Assembly (NCBI GenBank): GCA_021018995.1
Contig: CM037586.1
Coordinates: forward strand, 150,082,060-150,146,059
Length of the DNA stretch: 64,000 nt
DNA from: Chloranthus sessilifolius
Taxonomy: Eukaryota > Streptophyta > Magnoliopsida > Chloranthales > Chloranthaceae
Reading direction: 5' to 3'
Shown one piece after another: positions 54,698 through 64,000 of the stretch. The translations under genes and the position numbers were made by a program. The notes beneath the pieces were generated by a model. The model did no database searches. It was given only the letters and a program-made list of their open reading frames with translations, and had not been told where the DNA came from. Within the stretch, counting starts at the first letter, position 1; each line of letters begins with the position of its first letter.

Positions 54698-54922
54698 ACA
54701 TGATTAGACAATCCAATTCCTAAAAATGGGTCTTGAATCATATAGGATGAGTATTTTGAGTGGAACATATAGATTGAAGGTTTTCTTTTCAAGAATAATT
54801 GCATCGTTTGCCACAAATCTTCCATTGGTTGAGTATTCGTCCAAATGTTGACATGCTTTAATGGGAGAATCACCCATCAGATGAGTCTTGAATCTGATGG
54901 ATGAATGATGGGCCTTTTAGAA

Positions 54923-55328
54923 GAGTACCTTTAAATCCACCCACTGAATCCTTAAGTTCACCCACGCTGAAACACGTTGATTGAATTGAATCGAACGATG
55001 GAGATCATTTATCCTCCCAATCTTTCACATGATGGATCTTGGATCATGATCGTACCATCAGACGGCCAGTGTTTTACTTCACGTGGCACACATCTCAGAA
55101 AAGTGACCTTAACATTACGTGCATGCTTAAAATTGATATTAAAGTCACTTTTAGGGGTGTGTACCACATGAAGTAAAAAATCGGCCGTCTGATGGTACAC
55201 CCATGATCTAAAGATCGATCTCATGAAAGATTGGGACGATAAAAAATCTCCATCGTTTGATTCAATGCAATCGATGTGTTTCAGCGTGGGTGATCTCAAA
55301 GATTTTGTAGGTGGATTTAAAGGTGCTC
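54923..55328. mobile_element. Mutator-like foldback MITE, 406 bp
   Basis: GAGTACCTTTAAATCCACCC faces GGTGGATTTAAAGGTGCTC, with long complementary arms. Flanks CTTTTAGAA (54914-54922) and CTTTTAAAA (55329-55337) match 8 of 9 bases. Same family and almost the same length as 6850-7256. Confidence 0.8.
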
Positions 55329-55730
55329 CTTTTAAAATAGTGGTCAATTATAATGGCATGACTTGTAAATAAAGGTGAATGAAGAGCCTTTTAGAATGGT
55401 GATAAACTTTAATGGCATGACTTGTAAATATAGATGAATGAAGGGCCTTTTAGAATGGTGGTATTTTTAAAATATTAGTTTCATTAAGAGCAAAATAGGC
55501 TTCCCGTCCATAAATTCATGGCTAGTTAATGGCAGGAGGTTATATGAAATAGAAACACAAAAGTAGGGGCTACAGAATAAATACCCATAACTCAGGGGGT
55601 TTCTTATAATATTAGCATAACACGGGGGGATATATGCAAAAAACTCTATTTTATTTTATTTTTATTTTAAGAAAGTTGTGGTGGTCTATTAATTGACATG
55701 TGTTGAAATTCAATAATATAAAAACTAAGA

Positions 55731-55877
55731 CTATTAGCGGTAACAAAAAACTGTCGCTATTAACAAAAAATCGCTGCTATTAGTCCTGTCACTATCAAAA
55801 ACTACCGCTATTAATCTTGCTACTACAAAAAACTGCCTTAATAGCAAGTGCCGCTGAAACACCTTATTTTGGTAGTG
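55731..55877. mobile_element. CACTA-like terminal fragment
   Basis: Repeated subterminal words (GCTATTA, ACAAAAAACTGTCGC, CTACCGCTATTAAT) end in TTTTGGTAGTG at 55877, the inverted CACTAC... terminus of CACTA elements. Only one end is seen. Confidence 0.55.
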
Positions 55878-55915
55878 TAACTTTAGTGAAAAAGTGAGTT
55901 AGACGAAATAGCACG

Positions 55916-56205
55916 CACTAAAAAAAAAAAAGACTTTTGGAGACCGTTATAGGAGACGGCTTTTCGAAGCCGTCTCCAATAACCAATTATTAGAGACGCC
56001 CATTCCAAAGCCATCTCGAATGCTTTTATTAGAGACGGCTAAAGCTGTCTCCCTGTATAAAATAACATATAGAGACGGTCAAGATGGTCTCCATAAGGTT
56101 CTAGTCATGTAGAGGCAATAGAAACTTTAAAGACTACTTGAAAAACCGTCTCTAAAAGTCTCACTAACTAATAGAGACGACTAAAGCCGTCTCTAATAGA
56201 TCAAG
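55916..56205. mobile_element. CACTA-like fragment with AGAGACGGC subterminal repeats
   Basis: It begins CACTAAAAAAAAAAAAGAC and carries at least eight AGAGACGG(C/T)/GCCGTCTC words in both orientations. This is a typical CACTA subterminal region. The right end and TSD were not found. Confidence 0.6.
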
Positions 56206-56237
56206 TTTGGCTGTAAGTAACTTAACTCAACCTCGCC

Positions 56238-56245
56238 TTATATAA
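56238..56245 (+). promoter_or_regulatory. Likely TATA box of the GSK3-like gene
   Basis: TTATATAA lies about 30 bases before a stretch rich in CTCTCTCTCG and CTCCAAACCCTAATCG, the usual composition of plant 5' leaders. Confidence 0.55.
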
Positions 56246-56269
56246 GTACACAGATATAATCATATATAC

Positions 56270-56834
56270 GTAACCCATCACGAGGTGACAACTCTCTCTC
56301 GTTCTCTCTAACCTCCGAGAGGGAAAACCCAAGCGAACGCTTTCTTCTCTCCAAACCCTAATCGATCTCCCAAATTTTCTCTCTAATCTATTTCTCCAAT
56401 CTCCCACTCTCTTAAAAAAATTAACGAAGCTAGGGTCTCGATCAGAATCAGGGGTTTCCAGAGATCTCTATCGAGCTCTCAATCGCTCTTCCTAACCCTA
56501 ATTTCATTTGAAACTAATGTTCTATTCGTATTCTTCGTTTCCATATCAATTAAAGCTTGAATTCGACATGGTTTTGTTCCAGATCTCGGTTTAATCGGTG
56601 TGTCCGTGTGGATCTCTGGAATCGCTTCATTTGAATTTTTTTTTTGTTTGCGTGGATACATTTATTAGGCGATTTTTGAATTTAGGGTGATTTTGATCGG
56701 TGTCAAACTCTCAAATCACTTTATTATATCTATTTATTTATGTTTTCTATTCGACTTTTGGAGTTTAGACAAACGAGGAGACGAGAGGAGAGAGAGAGAG
56801 AAGACGAGCTGGTTTTCGATCAGATTCGCCGAAG
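56270..56834 (+). other. 5' untranslated leader, probably with an intron
   Basis: A CT-rich leader (56285-56480) is followed by AT-rich sequence and a GA-rich segment (56770-56810) just before the ATG. An acceptor GAGTTTAG near 56766 suggests a leader intron; the donor is not certain. The ORFs here are not genes. Confidence 0.45.
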
Positions 56835-57885
56835 ATGGGAGACGATAAGGTATTTTCCAGTCAGATCTCTAGTCATCTCTGTTCACATTCCTCTTTCTAT
56901 TGTAAATTTTTATTTTCTTTTTGAGATACTTTTTTCTCCACTTTTTTCTCTCGATCCTTTGGATTAATTTTTTTAAATATTTATTTATATTTTTGCGTTG
57001 ATTATATGCGTGATCTGAGTGATGATGTGTTGTGTAGGTGGATGATAAGATGTTTCTGTTATAATAGGTTTTCTCAGGGCTTTTGATTTGTTTGTTATAA
57101 TTGCTTTAGCGTTGTTTTTGGTGATTTTTTTTTGTTCACGCCATGGATCTTATTATTGACTTACCTTGATCTTGTTCAGGTTATATTGTTCATCAGATCT
57201 TTGATATTTCCATAGAGATCTGTGTCGAATTAGGGTTAGAATATGTTTGATTTTCTTGTTCTTTTGGTTTCATCCATATTTGGTTGGTTTAGTTATTGAA
57301 ATTCGATTTTTTTGGCTTGTTTTAGGTCATTTATATGCATCTTAGTGCTCAAATTGGTGTCGAAAATATCTGCGGGCTGTTTTTAACTTTTTTTTTATCA
57401 TCGATTACCAATGTGCGAGTGTTATACTGTTGGTTTTCAGTCTAAATTAGCACTCCATGATGAATGTACCTAAAATCAGTCTACACCATTCTCATTAATA
57501 TATTTATGGCGTGAGGCAAGCCCATAATATAGAGATATGCATAATCTATTATTGACTTCTTTGTTTTTTCTTGTTTTTCCTTTTTTGTTTTTTTTTTAAT
57601 TTCAATTTTTTTGTTAGTAAAAATAGTCAGGTGAAAATGATGTAAGTAGGCTTCCCATATCGTCATTGGAAATGTTTTAAATTTTGTTTTGAGGCAGTTT
57701 ATACGTTTGAGAAGCAGAATTCCCATACTGATTAAAATAGATTCATCTTTCACTGCAAAGAGCTTTGATAATGCTAAATTGCTATGTTGTAGGAGATATC
57801 GGCGTCTGTGGTTGAGTGGAATGACACTGTTACTGGTCACGTCATTTCCACTACTATTGGAGGCAAAAATGGGGAAGTCAAACAG
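56835..57885 (+). CDS. GSK3/shaggy-like protein kinase, first two coding exons only
   Basis: Exon 1 (56835-56849) encodes MGDDK and ends at a GT donor. Exon 2 (57793-57885) starts after TTGTAG and encodes 31 residues, including TGHVISTTIGGKNGE, then a GT donor. This short N-terminus, ending just before the kinase glycine-rich loop, is characteristic of plant shaggy-like (BIN2-group) kinases, which act in brassinosteroid and stress signalling. The next exon, which should hold the GxGxxG loop, is not found anywhere to 64000. Relatives usually have ...KNGEPKQ where this reads EVKQ, and VEWND departs from the common form. It may be a truncated copy with an intact promoter, or the rest was lost or displaced. 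Confidence 0.7.
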
Positions 57886-58102
57886 GTTAAGACCGTGATG
57901 TTACAAATTTTCTGGTGTTTTACTAGCATTTTTTCAATAATCAATAAGATTTTGGGTTTGAACATGTCGCAGTGTCTAAAATAAGAAACATAAACCTAGA
58001 GATTTGTTGAAACTTTTCTGCCTCCAATTTCTCAAACAATATTTTATAACTAGATGTGAAAGAGATGAAATTGATTCCCCATAAATTATGCATGCAAAAG
58101 AG

Positions 58103-58242
58103 TGGCAATAAAAAAGTCAAACAAGGATTCAAGATACGAGTTGGATTCAATTGTGACACATGATGGCGAGAAGATGTCGTGTTGGGCTTTGCCAAATCTT
58201 TCGATATTCAGAGAGAAAGTAGGAGTTGAAGATTATGAAAAG
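58103..58242 (+). CDS. Exon-like segment, unrecognised
   Basis: The open frame [15 protein letters not shown]...VGVEDYEK ends AAAAG|GTATG, a good donor. No family recognised; the acceptor is uncertain. It stands between kinase exon 2 and the splicing-factor fragment and belongs to neither as far as I can tell. Confidence 0.3.
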
Positions 58243-58974
58243 GTATGTTCTAGTGAAATATTAGTATCCATCCGTTCATGGGTTCTACTTTTAGTGCATC
58301 ATTTTTCTTTTTGGTTGATTATTGTGTTTTGTCCTCAAGTAGATTATTTTTTTCAATCCATGTGTGATTGATTTGCAAGTTCATTTTTTGCCATGGTTTT
58401 ATGACCTTTTTATTTATAGTTTATCATATCTTGGCTTTACATGCATGTGCTAATAAAATTGATTAGGTCGTGATTGATCCATTTATATGTATGGCTTAAT
58501 TGTGCTCCTGTTGTACTCTCTACTTTTTCTAAATGCATGTAGTGATGTATATGTGTAATATGCATTTTTATTACAAAGAGAGAACATGTTAATAGGTTCG
58601 CAAAGATTAACTTAAGAAAAAAATCTGAGAAAGCGTAACAATGATTCACTTAAGAAAAAATTAGAGAGAATAGGTTAACAGGTTCACAAAGATTGCCGCT
58701 CCCAATGTATTGCTAATTGGACTAACCCTGGGATTATAAACCATGTGAGAAACGGTAAACAAGTGCATTCTATAATCGAGGCCTTAGTGGCATACTGCTG
58801 CTATGAACCTATGACAGGAACCTTTTAAACTGAATTGTATATTACTAGATTATAAACCATGTGATAATTCATCTGTAAGATTGGTGATTTGGTTAGGCAT
58901 AGTATCCAATTTGGAAGTTCCTTTATGTCGACATCTAAGAATTTATTATATATATATATATTTTTTTTTTACAG

Positions 58975-59038
58975 CAAGGGGAAACTATTGATAAAGGGAC
59001 TTGCAACCAATCTGTTTCGAAAGACTCTTCCTTGAAAG
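58975..59038 (+). CDS. Small exon-like segment, unrecognised
   Basis: A long T tract and TACAG precede 64 bases (QGETIDKGTCNQSVSKDSS...) ending AAAG|GTACC. Clean splice borders on both sides argue for a true exon, but the product is unknown. 59039-59440 holds a short duplicated stretch (ATGAAGTAATTAAAATGCGT at 59088 and 59157) and no gene. Confidence 0.35.
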
Positions 59039-59436
59039 GTACCTTTTCTTTGGGTTGATTCAACTTCTGATTTTTTGGAACTGACATGATGAAGTAATTA
59101 AAATGCGTGTTTATCGTTACACCTGTGATGCTTCAGTCGAGGGGACCATTGGCAATATGAAGTAATTAAAATGCGTGTTTTACAATTGGCAATATAATTT
59201 TTTGTTTTGTTTTCTGCTTTTCTATTTTTCATCTCTAATCAATAATAAAGTAGGGGCATTGCTATAAATCCAAAGCTTGCACTGTGTAAATAGAAAGCTT
59301 GCACTACGTAATCCAGAGCTTGCACTACGTCAATCTAGCAATAGAGTTTGCATAGAGGCTCTAAATCAATCGAAGTCAATGTAGATTGTAGGCTTTCCAT
59401 AACTAAATGAGTAAATTAAGTAACATATATGTAGTC

Positions 59437-59484
<48 letters not shown>

Positions 59485-59486
<2 letters not shown>

Positions 59487-59870
59487 AAAAGGCCTCCGTC
59501 CTCCATGGGAGGACGATCACCGTCCTCCAATTTTTCATGTGGAACTCCACGTGGCACCCAAAACACTTTTTGGGTGCCACATGGACCTTCGGTGCATTGC
59601 TTAGATCATCTTTGAAAAAATAAAAAATTAAAAACTCATCTCCACCGTGTATATTTTGAACCGTAAAATGTGGACCAATGAAAATCATCAAACTTTGACT
59701 TGTGGGCTTAAAATTTATTTTTCAAATTTTATTTTTTTAATATTGATCATCTAAACTGTTCACTTGTATTCCACGTGGCACCCACAAAGTATTTTGGGTG
59801 CCACATGGAGCTCCACGTGGATCTTGGAGGACGGTCACCGTCCTCCATTGAAGGACCTAACCGGCTCCCA
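59485..59870. mobile_element. Foldback MITE set between TA runs
   Basis: GGAGGACGATCACCGTCCTC (59510 region) mirrors GAGGACGGTCACCGTCCTC (59827 region), and CCACGTGGCACCCAAAACAC mirrors AAAGTATTTTGGGTGCCAC. The arms exceed 100 bases. It is bounded by TATATA on both sides, so a TA-type duplication cannot be told from the microsatellite. A 27-base piece of the right arm recurs at 60235-60261. Confidence 0.7.
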
Positions 59871-60377
59871 TATATATATATAGCCTACAATCTTGACCCC
59901 GGGAGGGAGGATCTGAACCCAAAACACCTATTTTGTACAGAAAGGATCTAGCCAGCTAAGAATAATAGTTTGTTTTCCTTAAAAGGACGCAGCCTAACCA
60001 TGAAAGGTGAAATGACTAGAATCCCCCGATGGACAAGCTTTTCACATCTAGATATGTTTTCTACACGTCCATATCGTGTTTGCATCAAACACACCGTTTA
60101 GCATCCATTGGTTAAATCAAACACTGTCATAGCCTCATAGGCTCGGGTCAACCCGACCTGTGGGTTGGGTCCTGTCAGATCAGGTATTTATTCCGCGATT
60201 AAAACATAGGGTACCGATATATTTTCCCCAAACAGTATTTTGGGTGCCACATGGAGCTCATTCTTAATTCTAGTCTCTCTCGTTTTAGCATATGCATTTC
60301 AGCTTCATATACTGTCCTTCGAAGCCTAATATGGGAAAGACTAGCTTATAAATTCTTTTGTTTTCTCTATCTAACAG

Positions 60378-61227
60378 GAAAAAACGGTGTATATGTTGAC
60401 CTCGTAAAACATGTCAAAGAAGCATTTGAAGCATGTGATTTGGTGCGGATAAATGGCAAGAAAATGAAAGGAAGTGACTACAGGAAATTAGGCGCCAAAC
60501 TGAAGGTTGGTTATTTTCATCCATGTTACAGTATAGAGATCCTTCCATGTATTTCATTTGATAACAGCTCCTCCTAAACTTGAACTTGTAGGATCTTGTC
60601 CCATGCGTTCTCATCTCATTTGAATGCAAACACATACTCATGTGGAGAGGTAGAGATTGGAAATCGTCTCTTCCGAAACCAGAAGATGGTTTTAACAAGG
60701 AAACTACCACAGATAGTGCAGTAGTCAATTTGCTTGCCATCTCGGATGAGTTGAGTGCTGGAATGAGCTCAAACAAGAATGAATCCACTCATGGGGACCC
60801 ACCCTGCTCGTAAAATTTCGTCCTTGACCTCATTGGATGGTCAATGTGTGCAGGAAATTTTAATGTGTGCAGGATCGTCCTTGACCTCATTGGATGGTCA
60901 ATGTGGGTAGTCCTAATGAATTCGAACAGAGATCAATGTGTGCAGGAAATTTTCATATGTTAGTGGCCACATTAGAAAGCACAGTAACTCATGATGATCT
61001 GGCAGCTGTATCGGATGGTCGGCAAAGTTGTCCAAGTGGAGGCATGATGGCTAAAGAGATTTGTACTGAAGGAATCTTGCGGTTATGGAAGCAGGCTATT
61101 GAGAGTGGAAGCACACGTATTGGATGACGATTCTTTGGATGATGACATTGTCTACGAAAGGGCTGTGGCACTTGCCAGGACTGCATCTGTGCCTGTTTTC
61201 ATGCAAAGTAAAAAAGTTACTGATTGA
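60378..61227 (+). pseudogene. CRS2-associated factor (CAF1/CAF2-like), C-terminal part, decayed
   Basis: Exon 60378-60505 after CTAACAG encodes NGVYVDLVKHVKEAFEACDL and GSDYRKLGAKLK. Exon from 60592 (after TTGTAG) encodes [20 protein letters not shown], giving the second CRM RNA-binding domain of the CAF proteins, which help chloroplast group II intron splicing. The frame hits TAA at 60811-60813. Further on, LRLWKQAIESGS (about 61075) and, after a one-base shift, LDDDSLDDDIVYERAVALAR (61115-61180) match the family C-terminus, ending TGA 61225-61227. The first CRM domain and transit peptide are absent. A 58-bp spaced duplication lies at 60819-60907. Probably a pseudogene. Confidence 0.72.
60819..60907. 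repeat. Local duplication inside the CAF remnant
   Basis: TCGTCCTTGACCTCATTGGA...CAATGTG is present at 60819-60849 and again at 60877-60907. It disrupts the reading between the CRM part and the C-terminus. Confidence 0.85.
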
Positions 61228-62356
61228 GAAAAGTGAGAGAAGCATGAGATTGAGGATTTGGAGGCCGATGAACTCATGCCTTTTACAATGTCAGTGAAAG
61301 TAAAAAATTCTAGGACCCGAGAAGGGAAGAATATACAATTGGAGCTTTTCCTGATCTAGTCCTACAAGGGGGAGGAGCCTGATAACTCAACTTCAAAAGC
61401 TCATAGTGAAGTATTGCAAGGTAACAACTGTCCTTAAGAGTGTTGCTCTGTTATAGAAGTGGAGCAAAGGGGACTTTCAGATGTTGTAACCAAGGATCAA
61501 AATGTTGGTTTTCGTCTTAGCATGGCCCGGTGAGCATTTTGATCCTAAATTTATATAATATAGAGATATAGTAAGAAGAAAAATGAAAAATCAAAAGGTT
61601 GGTCACATGGAACAATAAGGCTAGAAATATCTTCAACCAAGTAGAATCTAGTATCCCAAAAAGCCGTAAGTAATGGGATCACTTTTGGGGGTTTTAAATG
61701 ATTATATTTTGAAGCTTAGGAGTTTGGCCTACAAGTTATCCTAAAAAATAATGATCACTTGCATAAGAATAATAAGACTATTAAGGTGCTGAAGAGAGTA
61801 TTTTATCCTATTGATCATGTCAAAATCTGATTTTTGCATATATGAGGGACCTTGGAAACGTGTGAAAGTCAATCACACCGTCACTTCGTGGCTAAAAAAC
61901 TTGGCGAAAAGTCACAATTGAAAGCCTGATTTGTTTAATAGTGCATTGCATTGGGATTGGAAGAGCTTTTAGAAATGTTAGCACGAGAGACTTACTATTA
62001 AGACAAACTTTTTTTAACTTCTCTCTGATCTCAACAAGGCCCTATCTTTTTCAATTTATTTGATGCTCCCACGTTAGACATTTAGTATGTGGGCTTTTGA
62101 TATGATTGGTTCTTTCACAAATATGATAGAACAACCCTCATAAGCATGCCTAATGTGCAGTTTTATCTAATCTGTGAAACAGAGCTGGATTTTTTGGATT
62201 TTGGAGCGCAATGGCTTCCAACCTGACTAATCTGTCTCATAATGTACTCAGCAAAAAATTCATGATTAAGAAAGAGGTAATCCCAGCTTACCATATTTTT
62301 TTGTTTCAATTTTTATAAGCTATCCAATCATTGTGCTTTTCAATAAAAATGTAGGA
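61228..62356. other. No gene recognised
   Basis: 61240-61440 may be 3' sequence of the CAF remnant. 61491-61547 is a small inverted repeat (AAGGATCAAAATG ... CATTTTGATCCTAA) with ends like the hAT-like MITE at 6302. The rest is AT-rich without a clear ORF. Confidence 0.4.
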
Positions 62357-62593
62357 CCAAGTATTTATTCCGCGATTAAAACATAGGGTACCGATATACT
62401 CACCCCAAATAGATACTACCACGATACTAGTATCGGGGTCATATTGATATTGGTTGATACGTATCGGGTATCGGCCGATTTTTAAATTTTTTTATCAGTT
62501 ATTTCACCCTTAAAATATAAAAAAATCTAGATCGACCGACACGTATCAATCCTTCACGGTTCGATACCGATCCCGAGTTAGATACCTTGCCTA
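62357..62593. mobile_element. Possible MITE with CAAG-type ends
   Basis: CAAGTATTTATTCCGCGAT at the left imperfectly mirrors ATCCCGAGTTAGATACCTTG at the right. The body is rich in GTATCGG/CCGATAC words. The first ~40 bases (TATTTATTCCGCGATTAAAA...) recur at 60186-60225, a broken second copy. Confidence 0.5.
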
Positions 62594-63298
62594 CAACAAA
62601 CTGTATGTCAGCTTTTGTTTGAATAATTGGCCAATATCTTCAGAAAATGACTGAAATTTCAGTTATTCCTGGGTTGGTAATATGAATATTGCCAAAAAAA
62701 CCTGCAATAATGCCTCTGGATCTCTTGGAACATTAGTCCAGTTGATCTTGATCTATGAATTTCTGAAATTCAGAGAGTAAAAGAGCTGGAATTTAGTTGT
62801 ATTATCAAATATTGCCATTTATTTTGGTGTTTTCTGACTAAACCAAGTCTCTGATCAATTTGGGTTGTTTTGCTCAGCACTGTTGTTGCTGTTTGTGGGT
62901 CCTTCAAATTCGGATCGTGTGTAAGTTTTCTCAGGTTTTTTGTGATCTCTATTTCTTACATTTATTAGTGATTTAATTTGAGCTAACTATTAATGAAACT
63001 GATTGGTGACTTGCTGGTGATCGGATCACCAGGCAAAGAAACCAGGTCTTTTTTGTATTTAAGGATTGGTTATAACTCGGTGTACTTAGTGAGTTGACTC
63101 AGTAACTATAAGAGTTTGATGTTTCATTTGATCCAAAAGCCAAAATTCGATTTTGGGTAACATAAGACAGCCTGAGGGGTTACTGAGTTGTGCTAACTCG
63201 TCCGAGTCAAAAACTGATTTGGGGGTCTTTTATTTTCTCATTTTTTGTTTTTGGGTGGCCTATCATGTGTTCTTGATTGTAACGTTTCGGGTTTGCAG
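62594..63298 (+). other. Upstream region of the O-fucosyltransferase gene
   Basis: AT-rich, with no clear start codon exon of the enzyme. A possible short exon lies at 63299-63361 (after GTTTGCAG, ending GCTAAG|GTATTT), but its translation is not recognisable. Confidence 0.35.
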
Positions 63299-63430
63299 GT
63301 TGGTTATTCGGCACCAACACAATATGGTCTCAGGAGGGGTCTTAGTTTATCGCTCGCTAAGGTATTTATGTCTGAATTCTCTCTCTCTCTCTCTGTGCTT
63401 ATTTTTATTTTTTATGTTTTCACTTTCTCT

Positions 63431-63891
<461 letters not shown>

Positions 63892-63916
63892 GTCTGTATG
63901 TTAGAAGAATCTCAAC

Positions 63917-63918
<2 letters not shown>

Positions 63919-63982
<64 letters not shown>
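63919..63982. repeat. (TA)n microsatellite in an intron
   Basis: About 31 TA units in the intron after the exon ending at 63891. Confidence 0.95.
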
Positions 63983-63986
<4 letters not shown>

Positions 63987-64000
63987 CAATTTTCGAATGG

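Larger units (their letters stand above)
53819..55660. mobile_element. Large foldback with nested Mutator-like MITEs
   Basis: 53819-53895 (AGGTTCTTTGCAAATATCCC, then CCCAGTTATAGTTATTT) is the imperfect complement of 55570-55655 (AAATACCCATAACTC, then GGGGATATATGCAAAAAAC). The arms of about 75 bases enclose the elements at 54083-54697 and 54923-55328. The superfamily is uncertain; no exact TSD was found. Confidence 0.55.

Noticed and set aside
54977-55347. ORFs on both strands in the foldbacks
   Set aside because: Translations of MITE arms; the same peptide words recur wherever the arm recurs (for example 7151-7417 and 53967-54188).
57481-57840. 119-codon minus ORF
   Set aside because: Overlaps the GSK3 exon 2 antisense and a Lys-rich shadow of T-runs; no family.

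Overview
The window is nuclear DNA from a seed plant, most likely a flowering plant. The grounds are Tekay-, Galadriel- and Athila-type Ty3/gypsy retrotransposons, hAT, Mutator, Tourist and CACTA miniature elements, AU-rich GT-AG introns, and exons of plant GSK3/shaggy kinase, CRS2-associated splicing factor and plant O-fucosyltransferase families. Perhaps 85-90% is transposon-derived. I cannot name the species.

Left part (1-14712). A partial minus-strand Tekay-like LTR (1-3633) is followed by miniature elements. Several have target-site duplications (TSDs) I could read directly: hAT-like at 4091-4441, 6302-6495 and 7354-8026, Mutator-like at 5466-5866 and 6850-7256. Two unrecognised exon-like pieces (4557-4732 plus, 6054-6245 minus) lie among them. 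Next come a minus-strand LINE tail (8515-8830), a minus-strand copia (SIRE-like) LTR/3' end with an extra ORF (9951-11152), and the 3' LTR plus 3' internal region of a minus-strand Athila-like element (12166-14712).

Middle (14713-48587). A complete plus-strand Tekay chromovirus with 5-bp TSD CTCTA sits inside the minus-strand Athila, whose interior resumes at 48593. The Tekay element is interrupted twice. A complete plus-strand Athila (20110-33956, TSD AGCGA) lies inside its RNase H domain. A minus-strand Galadriel-type chromovirus (38167-46017) lies in its 3' untranslated part and itself carries an Athila-related solo LTR (40286-42109, TSD TTCTC). The nest is therefore four layers deep. The Tekay element has two GT-AG intron-like interruptions in gag-pol and an extra sense ORF (36529-37875) between integrase and 3' LTR. 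All coding regions are broken by stops or frameshifts.

Right part (48593-64000). After the Athila remnant comes a plus-strand LINE (50206-52780) carrying a Tourist-type MITE, then a nest of Mutator-like foldbacks, one with a four-copy 90-bp tandem array. Two CACTA-like ends abut the promoter and first exons of a GSK3/shaggy-like kinase gene (56835-57885) whose kinase domain is not visible. Two unidentified exons and a decayed 3' part of a CRS2-associated factor gene follow. The window ends in an O-fucosyltransferase-family gene (63431-63891 and onward).

The least expected signal is a set of short paired palindromes confined to non-coding parts of the retrotransposons. GGTCGATCGATCGACC-type pairs occur in Athila, TTCGAGGGTCGAA / TTCGACCATCGAA in Tekay, CGGACGTCCGTG in the copia element, and a further variant in the solo LTR. 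Each family has its own sequence but a similar layout; in Athila one pair shows a compensatory change.
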